This document shows, piece after piece, positions 14,888-26,800 of a stretch of 64,000 bases of DNA; position 1 is the stretch's first letter; the number at the start of each line of letters is the position of its first letter. The position numbers were made by a program, and so were the translations under genes. The stretch is taken from contig JALJCO010010297.1 of the NCBI GenBank assembly GCA_023101725.1, positions 1-64,000 on the forward strand, read 5' to 3'. The notes under the pieces are model-generated. The model had not been told where the DNA came from. It searched no databases and saw only the letters and a list, made by a program, of their open reading frames with translations. The DNA comes from Atherinomorus stipes. Lineage: Eukaryota; Chordata; Actinopteri; Atheriniformes; Atherinidae.

Positions 14888-17800
14888 ATTCCAGAGACTT
14901 CATTCAACCAAAGTACAACAACAACATCAAAGTAATGGATACAATTTGGTGATCTTGAAGCAATAATTGCTTTCCTCTGGGCTCACTTTTGAACTCATTG
15001 CTGACAGTAATGCATGCCTTTAATATTGTGTGTGAAGCAGTAAAGAATCACAATAAATTTTCCTCAATAATCAATAATATTTTTCTTCCATCCAGCACAC
15101 AAAGTAACAACCACATTCAAGGATGCAACTAGTGTTGTATCATTCATCACTGGGAAGCCTGATTAGTCATGTTTACAATGAGGTATAAATTGTAAGGATT
15201 GTGCTTCTGTGGAATGAGCAGCACAGCTTAACATGTGGGTTGTGACCCCAAAAATGTGCAAAATCCTCTTTAATGTCCTCCTGTTGGTTCACTCTTGGTC
15301 TGGGATTCAACTGCTGCCAGGTGTGCAGCACTGACCAGCATCTAACTGATAGACATATTGGAATAAGATTCTATGGAGCAGAGGGCATATCTCCAGAATC
15401 TGTGATCTAACGCCTTCCTTTAGAACAATGCCCACCTCCCAGAGAATCGGGATCATCACAGGGTAACATGAGAATTTGGAAGTGGAGAGGATGGAATGGC
15501 CTACCATGATTCCAGACCTCAATCTAATTGAACACTTGCAGGATCAGCTGTGCTGTACATGTCAGACTCTCTAACACAGCCATACTGGTTGACCTTCATC
15601 AACTCCTGATTGAGGAATGGGATGCCATCCCACAGCAAAATGTGACCAGGCTGGTGACCAGCATGAGGAGGTGCCATGCTATTAAGGTCCCTGACAGTGT
15701 AACATGAATAATGGGTAAAAGTGACCAATGTTTGTTTGCCTTTATTTGCTACATTATTCTATATAGGTAAACATATTTACCAAAATAAAATACCTAATGG
15801 TGTCATCTCCTGGAAATCACACTTTTTCATGTTAAAAACATGTCTGTTGGTATGGGACCTCAGTTACAATGTGCTGGAAACTCCAAAATGTAAAGTGGCT
15901 TCGTTTTTTTCGTGTAAGCTCTTTGTTCACACCAGAATCAGCCACAACAGCACACACACGACAGTACGCGATTTTGCTCCTCCTCCTAGACCGACGTCAA
16001 ATTAGAAGTTTGCCTCTCTTCCACCACCTGAAATCAGCTGATTAGCTGCCACGGTGTGGCCATTGATGACGAGCTTTGTACAAGAGGGGGAACTCAAGGG
16101 GGGACATAATTTCTCTTAGCTTGGTCCATCCTGAGTAAACTTTGTTTTGATTTGTGATGCTTGCCTCTCTTCCTTCAATGTTTACACCTAAACATGACAG
16201 CCACTTCACACCAGCATGCAAATGTCCATACAGACAACTCTAATTCTTGTGCATCAGAAATGCAACATTCTTTCATGATAGGCTTTCTATAACTTTTTAA
16301 TTTAGATATCCCACGTCTTTAAAAAAAAAACAAACCTGACTCACGCTACTGCAGAATGTTCTATTTTCAGCTTAACTCTTGGGTCATTGATCAACCCACA
16401 CATGACTAATGCCCAGAGACAGCCTCTAACATCTCAGAAGCGTATATGCACATCAACTTAGAAGTTCATCTACCTGGTTGTGGGGTGGGAATGCATGGCA
16501 GCCACCAAGGTGGAGGTGTGTGGCTGGAAGGCAGGAACTGCCTCATCTGTGTACATGCCTCCGGTCTGCCGATGGTTTAAACTCACCATATCTGTCATCA
16601 CCACCAGCCCAGTTTCCTGCATTTCAGCATACAAAGAAATAAACGCACACACTATGACTTGAATATTTTCATGTTTGACATTGTTATGGGCTGTTTAAAT
16701 AAGGTTGTGTTCTCACAGTGAAAGCAAAGCGTGCATCTTTAGTGATGTCCCAGTGCCATGGAAACACAGAGGATCGCCTACGTCTCTTTGATGTCAGTCC
16801 AGGCCACCAGAAGTGTCCATCATCTTTAGGAATGCCGAAGACATCCGAAACATCAAATTCTGCCAGCTCTTTAAACACCTGTATAAAGCACAGTCATAAC
16901 TCAGACAGCTTTAGCCTTAAGTCACAGATTTCTTATGAGGCAACTACTAAAAGTCAAGTGATTTGGATCAGCTCTCAAACTCTTCTGAAACCTAAAGCAA
17001 CAAAATCATTCAAGTGATTAAATATAATTAATGTTAATTAAGATACAAATATGACAAACCTTGTCAGGACTGAGTTGAAAATCAGGCTTTAACAGGTAAA
17101 GACTTTTATCCACAGTGGCCACACAAACACAGGAACCCCTCTCAGCCTGGACATGCAGGGTCACTGGGTCCCCCGGCATGGACTCGTTAGATGACAGAGA
17201 AACCCATACCTGCAACCAAACCAACATAATACACACAACAAATATGGGTAAAACATACCTGAACAGAGGTTAATGAACAGTTGGTACTGTTCCCTGACAT
17301 ATGCAAAGTTGCAATTTGCCTGTTATGGAGGAATATCAGTCTGATAGAAGAGTTTGTGAAATGCAAGATGACAGCCAGTGGAAACAACAACCTTTAAAAG
17401 AGGGAGGGATGGTGAGAGTCAGCCATAAACTTTCACACATCAACAGTATTTTTCACCAGCACGCGGTCACAAATTAGCCCAGTTAGTCGGTTCTTCTGCC
17501 CTCCTTTCACCATTCTGTAACCTGTCATCCTCTCCTGTCATGACCTCACTTATCTGCCAGCGGCCTGCATGGTCGCTGTCTCATCCTGCCCGCACAACCC
17601 CCGCCTCAGACACAGACACGCATACATAGTGTTGTAAGGGCATACCAGAGAGTTGTAAATACTTCAGGGAGTTAACTCCACCTAATTCAGGCAGGAACTG
17701 AGGCGTGCTCTCAGGCCAACACAGATGTTTGTTTACAGTCATTACACTGTAGTGTAATGACTGGTGCATGGATACTTTGGCTGAGCTCCAAAATGTATAC

Positions 17801-20800
17801 AGAGTCCACCCTCTCTCTAACTTTTAATAAATATGTATCTAAACAGAAAAAAAGACTAAATAAATGTTAACAGCTTTACAAATAAATAAATGTTATGGAA
17901 TAAGATTCAAACACAGCAACAATCCTGACATCTAAATGTGCCTACCAATACTTTCTTAGGATAAATTCAGAGAAATCAACAAATTAGATTCCAAACCTGG
18001 TTCTCAAACTTGGGCTTGACCGAGATCTGCAAACTGTCAGTGACCCCCTCACCGTTTTCCCTCACATAGTAGACCAGCAGACGGCTGAGAGGTGCCATGT
18101 TGTGACTAACAGGAAAACGCAGATAAGAGACGCAGGTGTCCATCTCGACCTGAGAGGAAGAGCCTGCATCACCTGGCAGAGTGAGAGCAAAGGAAAGTGA
18201 CTGGGGTAAGTCTTCACAAAGACTTTCAGGTGCTTGAACAAAACAAAGGACAAGAAGAAACCTTGAAGAAACCAGTATCACATCAATTGAATGCTGTTTG
18301 ATGCTTTAAGGATGTGCTGTTCTACTAACTTGCATGAAACTATTGGGCGTAGCAACTGGCTTCAATAAAAAGAAACTTATCCATGCCTTACCTGAAGCAG
18401 AGGGAGGGAGGTCGGTGGTGTGAATGTTCTTATCAAAGGTGATTGTTGCTCTTTTTCCTCTGTGCAAAGCTGTAAAGTTGGCCGGCTGCTTGCCTGATAG
18501 GATGATGTTCCCCCTGGATGCCACCTCATAGTGCAAAGTGAAGTTACAGGGGCAAGTAGATTTAAGGGCCACTTCAGCCTCTTGGCCAACCTATACACAC
18601 ACAAGAATGCAAATCTGAGTCCAAGATCACATTCCATATACACTACTCACAAAAAGTTAGGGATATTCAACGTTCAGTTATAATTTAAGGAAAATGTAAA
18701 ATGTTCACACCTCATTGATATTATATCATGAATGTTGGACATTCAACTGGAACTATGATGTGGTAATTCCTCCATCTCAAAGTATTTATTGTTCGGTTTA
18801 TTCTGACATCGTACAAAAACCCAAATATCCCTAACTTTTTGTGAGTAGTGTATTTTAAATCTGTGATTCATTTTCAATTAATCTAAATAATCAGCTATTT
18901 GGACCAAAAGAAAGTGCAAACTAAACCTTGAGAGGAGTGCTGGGACTCTGGATCTGGATGTGACACCTACTTGGCGAGTACCAACTACTAATGGACAAGT
19001 AGTTTGGTAAGTACTGGTCTCCCACTGCTCTACCATCAATAGATGTCACCTTGGTCTATTTGGAAGCATAAAACAACACATTTTATCATTTCACTGATTT
19101 CATTTCAATTTTGTGTCCAACACAAAACAAAAGGAGACTACTACTACTCATCTGCTGACCTCAAGCCAGACGTACTGAGCAGCTGTAGGGATGGAGGGAA
19201 TCTCAAAGGTGACCTGACCATCTTTGGAGATCAGCTCACTGGTATAGACGTTGTCCTTTGGACTCAGCTCTGCCTTAACACGCACCCTCACCCCATTAGC
19301 TGGGCTCCCATCAGGAAAGGTAACCTCAATCTACAATACGGAGGGCGAAAAAACAGACAACAGGGTCCGACAATGATAATCAAGCAATCAAATGATGAAT
19401 ATTTAAGTATTTCAGTTTAGCATGACAAAGCACTCCTATGTTTCCACACTGCAAGGAAGCAATTTTTGTCTTCTCACCTTCCCTTTGTAAGGAAGACCTG
19501 GCTTGAACTGTTTGCGAGTGTCCTTCGAATACTTGATATCAATGAGCTGTTTATGAACTGGTGTGGAATCATCAAACATGGTCTGCCTGTTCCCATCGAT
19601 GCTGGTCACTGATGCCCAAATGCTAACTGTCCCCCTGAAGTGATCAGCCACGTCCAATGGCATCATCTCCTTAACACACAGACTAAAATTTGCAGAGCCT
19701 TTGATCTGACAACAAAAAAAGACATGGTCAGGCAGAGTTTTCTGGACATATTTCTCCTAGCAACGGTCAGATTGACAAAAACATTTGGAACAATTTTGTA
19801 TAGCAATCAATAGAAAAACATAAATTAACAATTGTATTTTTTGTGCTAGCTTGGCCTCTAATGCATGATTTCCACTGATGCCTGTGGATAGAGTTTTAAC
19901 ACAAAAACACACAAAAAAACTGACCTCCATGGTTTTAATTACAGGATGGCCCATCTCATGGCGGTAGTAGCCAACACCATTTACAGTCATATTAACTGTC
20001 AACTTCCCTGTAACAGGCTTCCCAAAAGTGTATCTGTAAATGATGAAATGTCAGTCTAACAAAGAAAATGTTTTTATTTTGTTGTAGACAACATCAAGTC
20101 TAATGATAAGGAGAGCATGGTGGTATCAGTAAGCAGTAGTTTATCATAATTCTAGTGAATTAGCAAAACAAAATCACTGGTTCAAAGTCAACATCAAGTT
20201 TTTTCGGTTTTATTATCTGGCAATGTTAAATTTCAAGGGACCTACCTGGCTGTGACAGTGGCCTGCTCGCAAGAGCTGAGATCACGGATGTAACGCGGTG
20301 GATCGATCACCAACTCAAACCTGGGCATCACTGTATGACAAGCGACAAAACATGCTCCTTTATTTCTTCTTCAGTGTTACAGACACATATGACACACTCC
20401 TGATCACTGCTTATTTCCCATGTTAGTGGTGTTTGAAACGCAATTTAGTAGAATGTAGAAGAATAGATCGTAATTAACTTCAAATTGTTTCTCTGTTCAG
20501 CTGAAAGATTCTGTATATTTACAATGCAAATGTCTAATGGCACAAACACAAAAAAAGAAAGGAAAAATTATACTAACCACGAAATCAATGGGTAATTTAA
20601 AGAACCCAAAATTTGGAAACATGTAAAAAACAAAGTATTCATAAAAAATTAATGTAGCTATCAATAGTTCTATTTTAATAGGCACTCACCATACTTCTGC
20701 ACTTCAAATGACTTGTTGTAGATGTGGCCTTGCACCTCTACAAAGATAAACCACTCTCCAAACACAGGCTGGTCAGAAAGAGGAAAACTCATGTTCACGA

Positions 20801-23800
20801 TCCCTAGAGAGGAAAAATCAAGTTAACATATTGAGTGGGTTTTATATACTAATTAAAAAAATACTGTATACCTGTACACATCTTATAAAGCAATCCCAAG
20901 GATGAACTGAACTGTATATACTGAATTAAATGCTAAACCTCCACAGTAAAGAAGTGAATACATTACAGGAGATATGGCTTACCACAACAGACAGATTTAA
21001 GCCCCTTCCACTGGACCATCCTGGATCCTCTTGGATCCTGAGATATCAAATAAGAAAAAAACAAACAAACATACAGCTGTGTGAAAAAGTGTTTGCTCCC
21101 TTCCTGATTTCTTACTTTTTTGCATGTTTGTCACACTTAAATGTTTCAGATCATCAAACAAATTTTAATGTGAGTCAAAGATAACACAAGTAAACAGAAA
21201 ATGCTGTTTTCGAATGAAGATTTTTATTAGTGGAGGGGGGGGGATGTGAATCCAAACCTTCATGGCCCTGTGTGAAAAAGTGATTACTGCCACACTTGTT
21301 CTCAATCAAGAAATTACTTAAATAGGACCTGCCTGCGAAGTTTAGTAGACCAAAAAGATCCTCAAAAGCTAGACATCATGCTGCAATCCAAAGAAAATTC
21401 AGGAAAAAATTAGAAACAAAGTAGTTGAGATCCATCAGTCTTGAAAAGGTTCCAAAGCCATTTCTAAAGCTTTGGGACTCCAGCTAACCACAGTGAGAGC
21501 CATTATCCACAAATGGTGAAAACATGGAACAGTTGTGAACCTTACCAGGAGTGGCCGGCTGACAAAATTTACACCAAGACCACAGCGACGACTCATCCAA
21601 GAGGTCACAAAAGACCCCAGAACAACATGCAAGAACTGCAGGCCTCACTTCCCTCAATAAAGGTCAGTGTTCATGACTCCACCATAAGAAAGAGACTGGG
21701 CAAAAATGGCCTGCATGGCAGAGTTCCAAGACCAAAACCACTGCTGAGCAAAAAGAACATAAAGGCTCGTCTCAGGATGCCAGAAAGCATTTTGATGATC
21801 CCCAAGACTTTTGGGAAAATACTCTATGGACTGACGAGACAAAAGTTGAACTTTTTGGAAGGTGTAGGTCCCATTACATCTGGTGTAAAAGTAACACAGC
21901 ATTTCAGAAAAGGAACATCATATCAAAAGTAAAATATGGTGGTTTTAGTGTGATGATCTGGGGCTGTTCTGCTGCTTCAGGACCTGAAGACTTGCTGTGG
22001 TAAATGGAACCATGAATTCTGCTGTCTACCAAAAATCCTGAAGGAGAATGTCCGGCCATCTGTTCATGACCTCAAGCTGAAGCAGACTTGGGTTCTGCAG
22101 CAGGACAATGATCCAAAAACACACCAGCAAGTCCACCTCTGAATGGCTTAAGACAAACAAAAAGAAGACTTTGGAGTGGCCTAGTCAAAGTCCTGACCTG
22201 AATCCCGTTGAGATGCTGTGGCATGACCTTAAAAAGGCGGTTCATGCTGGAAAACCCTCCAATGTGGCTGAATAACAACAATTCTGCAAAGATGAGTGGA
22301 CCAAAATTCCTCCAGAGCGCTGTAGAAGACTCATTGCCAGTTATCACAAACGGTTGATTGCAGTTGTTGCTGTTAAGGATGGCCAAATCAGTTATTAGGT
22401 TTAGGGGGCAATCACTTTTTCACACAGGGCCATTTAAGTTTGGATTTTTTTTTTTCCCCCTTACTAATAAAAATCTTCATTTAAAAACTGCGTTTTCTGT
22501 TTACTTGTGTTATCTTTGTCTCACATTTAAATTTGTCTGATGATCTGAAACATTTAAGTGTGATTAACATGCAAAAAAGTAAGAAATCAGGAAGGGGGCA
22601 AAAACATTTTCACACAGCTGATTTTTAACACTACGTGGAACGAGAACCTTTTCCAGCTGAGACTGATGCTGATTCTGTAACTAATGACTTGGTTGTAACA
22701 GCCTTTAAACTTTACTTTAATCTGATACATGGATCTCCATTTCCTTTTCTATTTGTCTAAATAAGAACGAGAAGAAGAGAAGAGAAGAGAAGAGAAGAGA
22801 AGAGAAGAGAAGAGAAGAGAAGAGAAGAGAAGAGAAGAGAAGAGAAGAGAAGAGAAGAGAAAAGAAGAGAAGAGAAGATTCTTTTCATGTTTATCCTTCT
22901 TCTGTTCCAAAGAGCACCCTGTTATCTAGGTGAGCTGCCCTGACTTTGCTCTGTAATCTCCAGCCAGACTGGGAACTGAAATTGCCACTGTCCCCCCTCC
23001 CAGACGGGGCTCTGCCAACCCTGGGTGGTCCCACCAGTCTCCACTCACCAAAACATATGCCTCGATCTACAAATAAAAAAAAAAGGGACAGATAAGTAAA
23101 AAACTGCATGAATATAATAAAAACTATGAAACCACTGGAAGAGTTTGTTCTTAATCGCAATGCTTCACCATTTTGTTTGCTTACTCAACAATCATCTATT
23201 TGTGAAAGTGAGTGCTGCCTTTTACCTGCAGCATACTTTTATTGCTGCACACATCAATAAATGGTGCATCTGCACAGTAACACAGTATATTTGGAGCCAC
23301 TGCAAACATTCCAAGAGAAATGACTAACTTGGCCTCTGTGAACAGCTTTCCTTGCACACAGACTGCATTTTTAATCTAAACTCTACTAATCAAAGTAGGA
23401 GGAAAAAAAAGTATATTTATCTTAGATACTGTGGCATTTTATTCCTAAAGGCTATGAAATCATTTTATATACACCAGACGAACATTATCTAGATGATGTT
23501 TAGACATGTAAAATATGTATTTCCTGAAAATTAAGCTAAACATAAATGGCTATGATTTCCTTCAATCACATTTTTTTATTTGTTGCGTATAAGATGCATC
23601 TATGCATTACAGGCTTTAAACATCAATTATATTTACCTTTTCATTTACTGGCCTCATGTCAGGTGTGATTGTGTAAACATTGATGAGCACTGAAAACAAA
23701 AAGGAAACGCAGCATTGTAAAGAAAATGAAGCAGGACAACATCTTTAAAAATAAATCATCATGCACATAAATATATAGTACTTTGCAAAAGAAAAAAATT

Positions 23801-26800
23801 CTGACTCAACTAATATATAATTATTACATCAACTTGATGGGTTGAATTTTTTAACCACAACATTAATGTGGATTACAGAGTCAAAGCATCTCTAGTTTTG
23901 AAGCATCAACATTTACATTAACACTCAAAAAGTGCCTCAGTTCTCTGCGTTTCTGTGTGATTAACCGATTAACTACCAGATGCACTATGAGGGAACCTTT
24001 ATGTTTGGGTTTGTAGATGGGTTTGTCGGTCTGGATGAAGACAGCTGTGCCCTTGCTCTCCACAGTGACGGTGGTGTAGTTGTGGAAAATGTAGCCTTCT
24101 TCTGTGAGGTGACGGTTCCCCCAGACCTTCAGATGGGCCTGACCTCTTAGCCCAGAGGGAACCTGGTGGCGTACACACATGTGCATAAAGACAAAAGCCA
24201 AAAACAAATGGGTTTATTTTTGTTTTAAAGAAGAGTCAATGAAGACTTCATTTATTGTTCTTGATTTAGTGCATTCAATAATTTCCGAGAGAACAAAGGC
24301 GGCAGAAGAACAAAAGATCTCCATGAAAAGGGCAGAGGAAGACAATAACAGAGTACACTACACATGACAGTATTTACGAGAATGAGGGTGGAGAATCGAG
24401 TCGTGCATACTACATTGATCTATTCCAGCCTCCAGGGCCGGCGGATCATACGTGCACATCAGCAGCTGTTGCATATTATATAGAGGCTGTTACCTTATTC
24501 CCAATGAATGAGCAGAGACAGATGTTGCATTACAAATAATGTTAGTGTTGATTTGCATGTTGCCTGAGGAATGTGCACACAACGGACAAGAGGCTCTCAC
24601 TACCGTGCAGCTGTCACAACTGTTGAGAAACTAAATGCAAACTATGTGGTGCACATTGTTCAACTCACCTTCAGTTTGATGGTCCCTTTATCTAAAACAG
24701 GAAAAAATGTAGATATTCAAAGTTAGACATTTTTTATTTTCACTTACACATTTCAATCAAAAATTGTGTCTCTACCAGGGCCACTAAAGTATGGCCAATC
24801 TGAGGAAAGCTAGCACCATCCATCAATGATTCTGCCAAACAAATCACACACTGTATACCTTAAAAGTCTGCTGGCATGGACTGAACTGAAGCTGCCATTT
24901 AAAGATCCTTAAAAACCATAGCTGATGAGGAACACAATTAATAGATCAGATTAATAAGGCTCTTTCTGTGTATATTTTTGCCTGCATGGAGATCTATATA
25001 AATTCCCTATAATGTGTATTGTGCCTCAACTTTTCAGCGTGTTTTCTTTCCAAATTGTCCCAGAGTAACTTTAGCTTAAAAATTTGTCCTTACCGAGCAC
25101 CGAGCCATGGCTGTGAGCGATCGTCTGTCCCTTCACCGACAGCTGCACCTGGACACGCGTTTCTGCTTTTACATTGAAGAGGGTTACACTCACACTCTCC
25201 TCCACTCCTGCTCGAAACACAGAGGGAGCAGCAACCAGGTAGCCCCTGACAGGAGAGCAGGAGGAAGGGAAACGAGCAACAAAAGGGAGGTGGGATGAAA
25301 GGAGAGCAGAAGACACAGGAAAAACAGGTGACAACAGGAGGAAAAAGAGGTGTTAAAGGTCAAACATAAAAGAGTGACAAGTAGTGGGAAAAAGTAAGCA
25401 TGCGAATCACGTGAATGTTGCCTAGCATATTTGACTGTATTAATAAGGGATGATGTAATTCATAAAATCTCTCAGTACATGTATACATTTCTGCAGTGAT
25501 ACCACATTTGCTTGCAATTAGCACCAGAAACAAAACATCTGTCAGCAAATGAACTTTCTGCTTGAGCCGTTGTAATCTCCCCTCTACAAAATAACATTTA
25601 AGACAACCACTAATATTTTTGTTAAGGAATGCATCTGTCACTGAGGTCACAGAGCAAAGGACATTTGTTGATGCTTATTAACTACCTGGAAAGAAAAAAA
25701 ATAATTAAGTTTTTGTTTGTTTGTTTATTTTATATATTTAGCAAAAAATTCATCAGCCAAAATAGGCTGCTGATGCATCATAATCAGCTTTTTTGTCCTT
25801 ATACAGAGAAAAATGAAACTGCGTGGCTGCACCCCAAGATAAAAAACAGAAATAAAATCAGTAGCCAAAAAAATAAGTTGATATGAAATGTGCATGTTGT
25901 CTGTATTGATGTCTTTTTTTTTTCCTTTAAGAAAGAACATAATATTGAAAAAAATCAGCACATGCAGCAGTGTTGCTGATGGAGCAGCAAAAGCAGACTG
26001 AATTAAAACCACTCACAGGCCAGTGGATGCTAGATCCCTGTCCAGTCCAACTACTGTTTTGGACTGTTCATTTAACAAGATAACGACCGATGTATGTCAT
26101 CCAGCAAGTGGAACTGCATTAGCTGCTGCTTCAGCTGGGTATTAGCATGCTGAGGCTAGAAATCCACCAAAGATAGAAACCTAATTGACTGGAAAGAAAA
26201 CAAATGAGTGACCATGACTTATTGTATGGTTTTCTGTCAGCCCAGAATCAAATCATTCGCTCATTTCATTCAATTTTTTTTTTTTTTTTAAATAGTAAAA
26301 TCTTAGGGTTTTGGTTTGGCACTGTATACAATACGCTGAGCAGTCATGAACCTATAATTACACTAATTCTTTCATTTAAGCACTGATACGGTTACTTGGG
26401 TTCTATTAAGTTTTTCACATTTTTTCTTCAGGATGTGAATTTGCTGCTTTCTTACTGAAACGTTTCTTTATAATGTACTGTAGGGTAAATGAAAAAGTAG
26501 TAGCCCACGAGTCAGCAGCTCTACCCAGGTTTAATGCATTTTGCATTCAGGTAAAAGTGAGGGTGCCCTCCAAATCCAAGTACAGTCCATTGGACTGCAG
26601 AGATGCTAAAACCTCCTGATTTTCAGTCCGTTGAACTATATGCCAGTAACCAACCAGGATGGCCGCAGATCCACCGGGTTGGGTTAGACATGAGTAGGTG
26701 GAATAACAAGTCATCATCTCGTTTTCCACCAACAAAAATTTTGATAATTACTAATAACTGTAGTCATCACTGAATTGTTTTCTGAAATTAAGTTCTGTGA

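Noticed and set aside
14524..14935. Two 127-codon frames on opposite strands
   Set aside because: They run through a poly-T tract and overlap cpamd8 exon 19 (14606-14668). Only that 63-base exon is real.
21513..21932. 139-codon plus-strand frame as a host gene
   Set aside because: The sequence is Tc1 transposase and loses frame after the first catalytic Asp region. It is annotated as part of the transposon instead.
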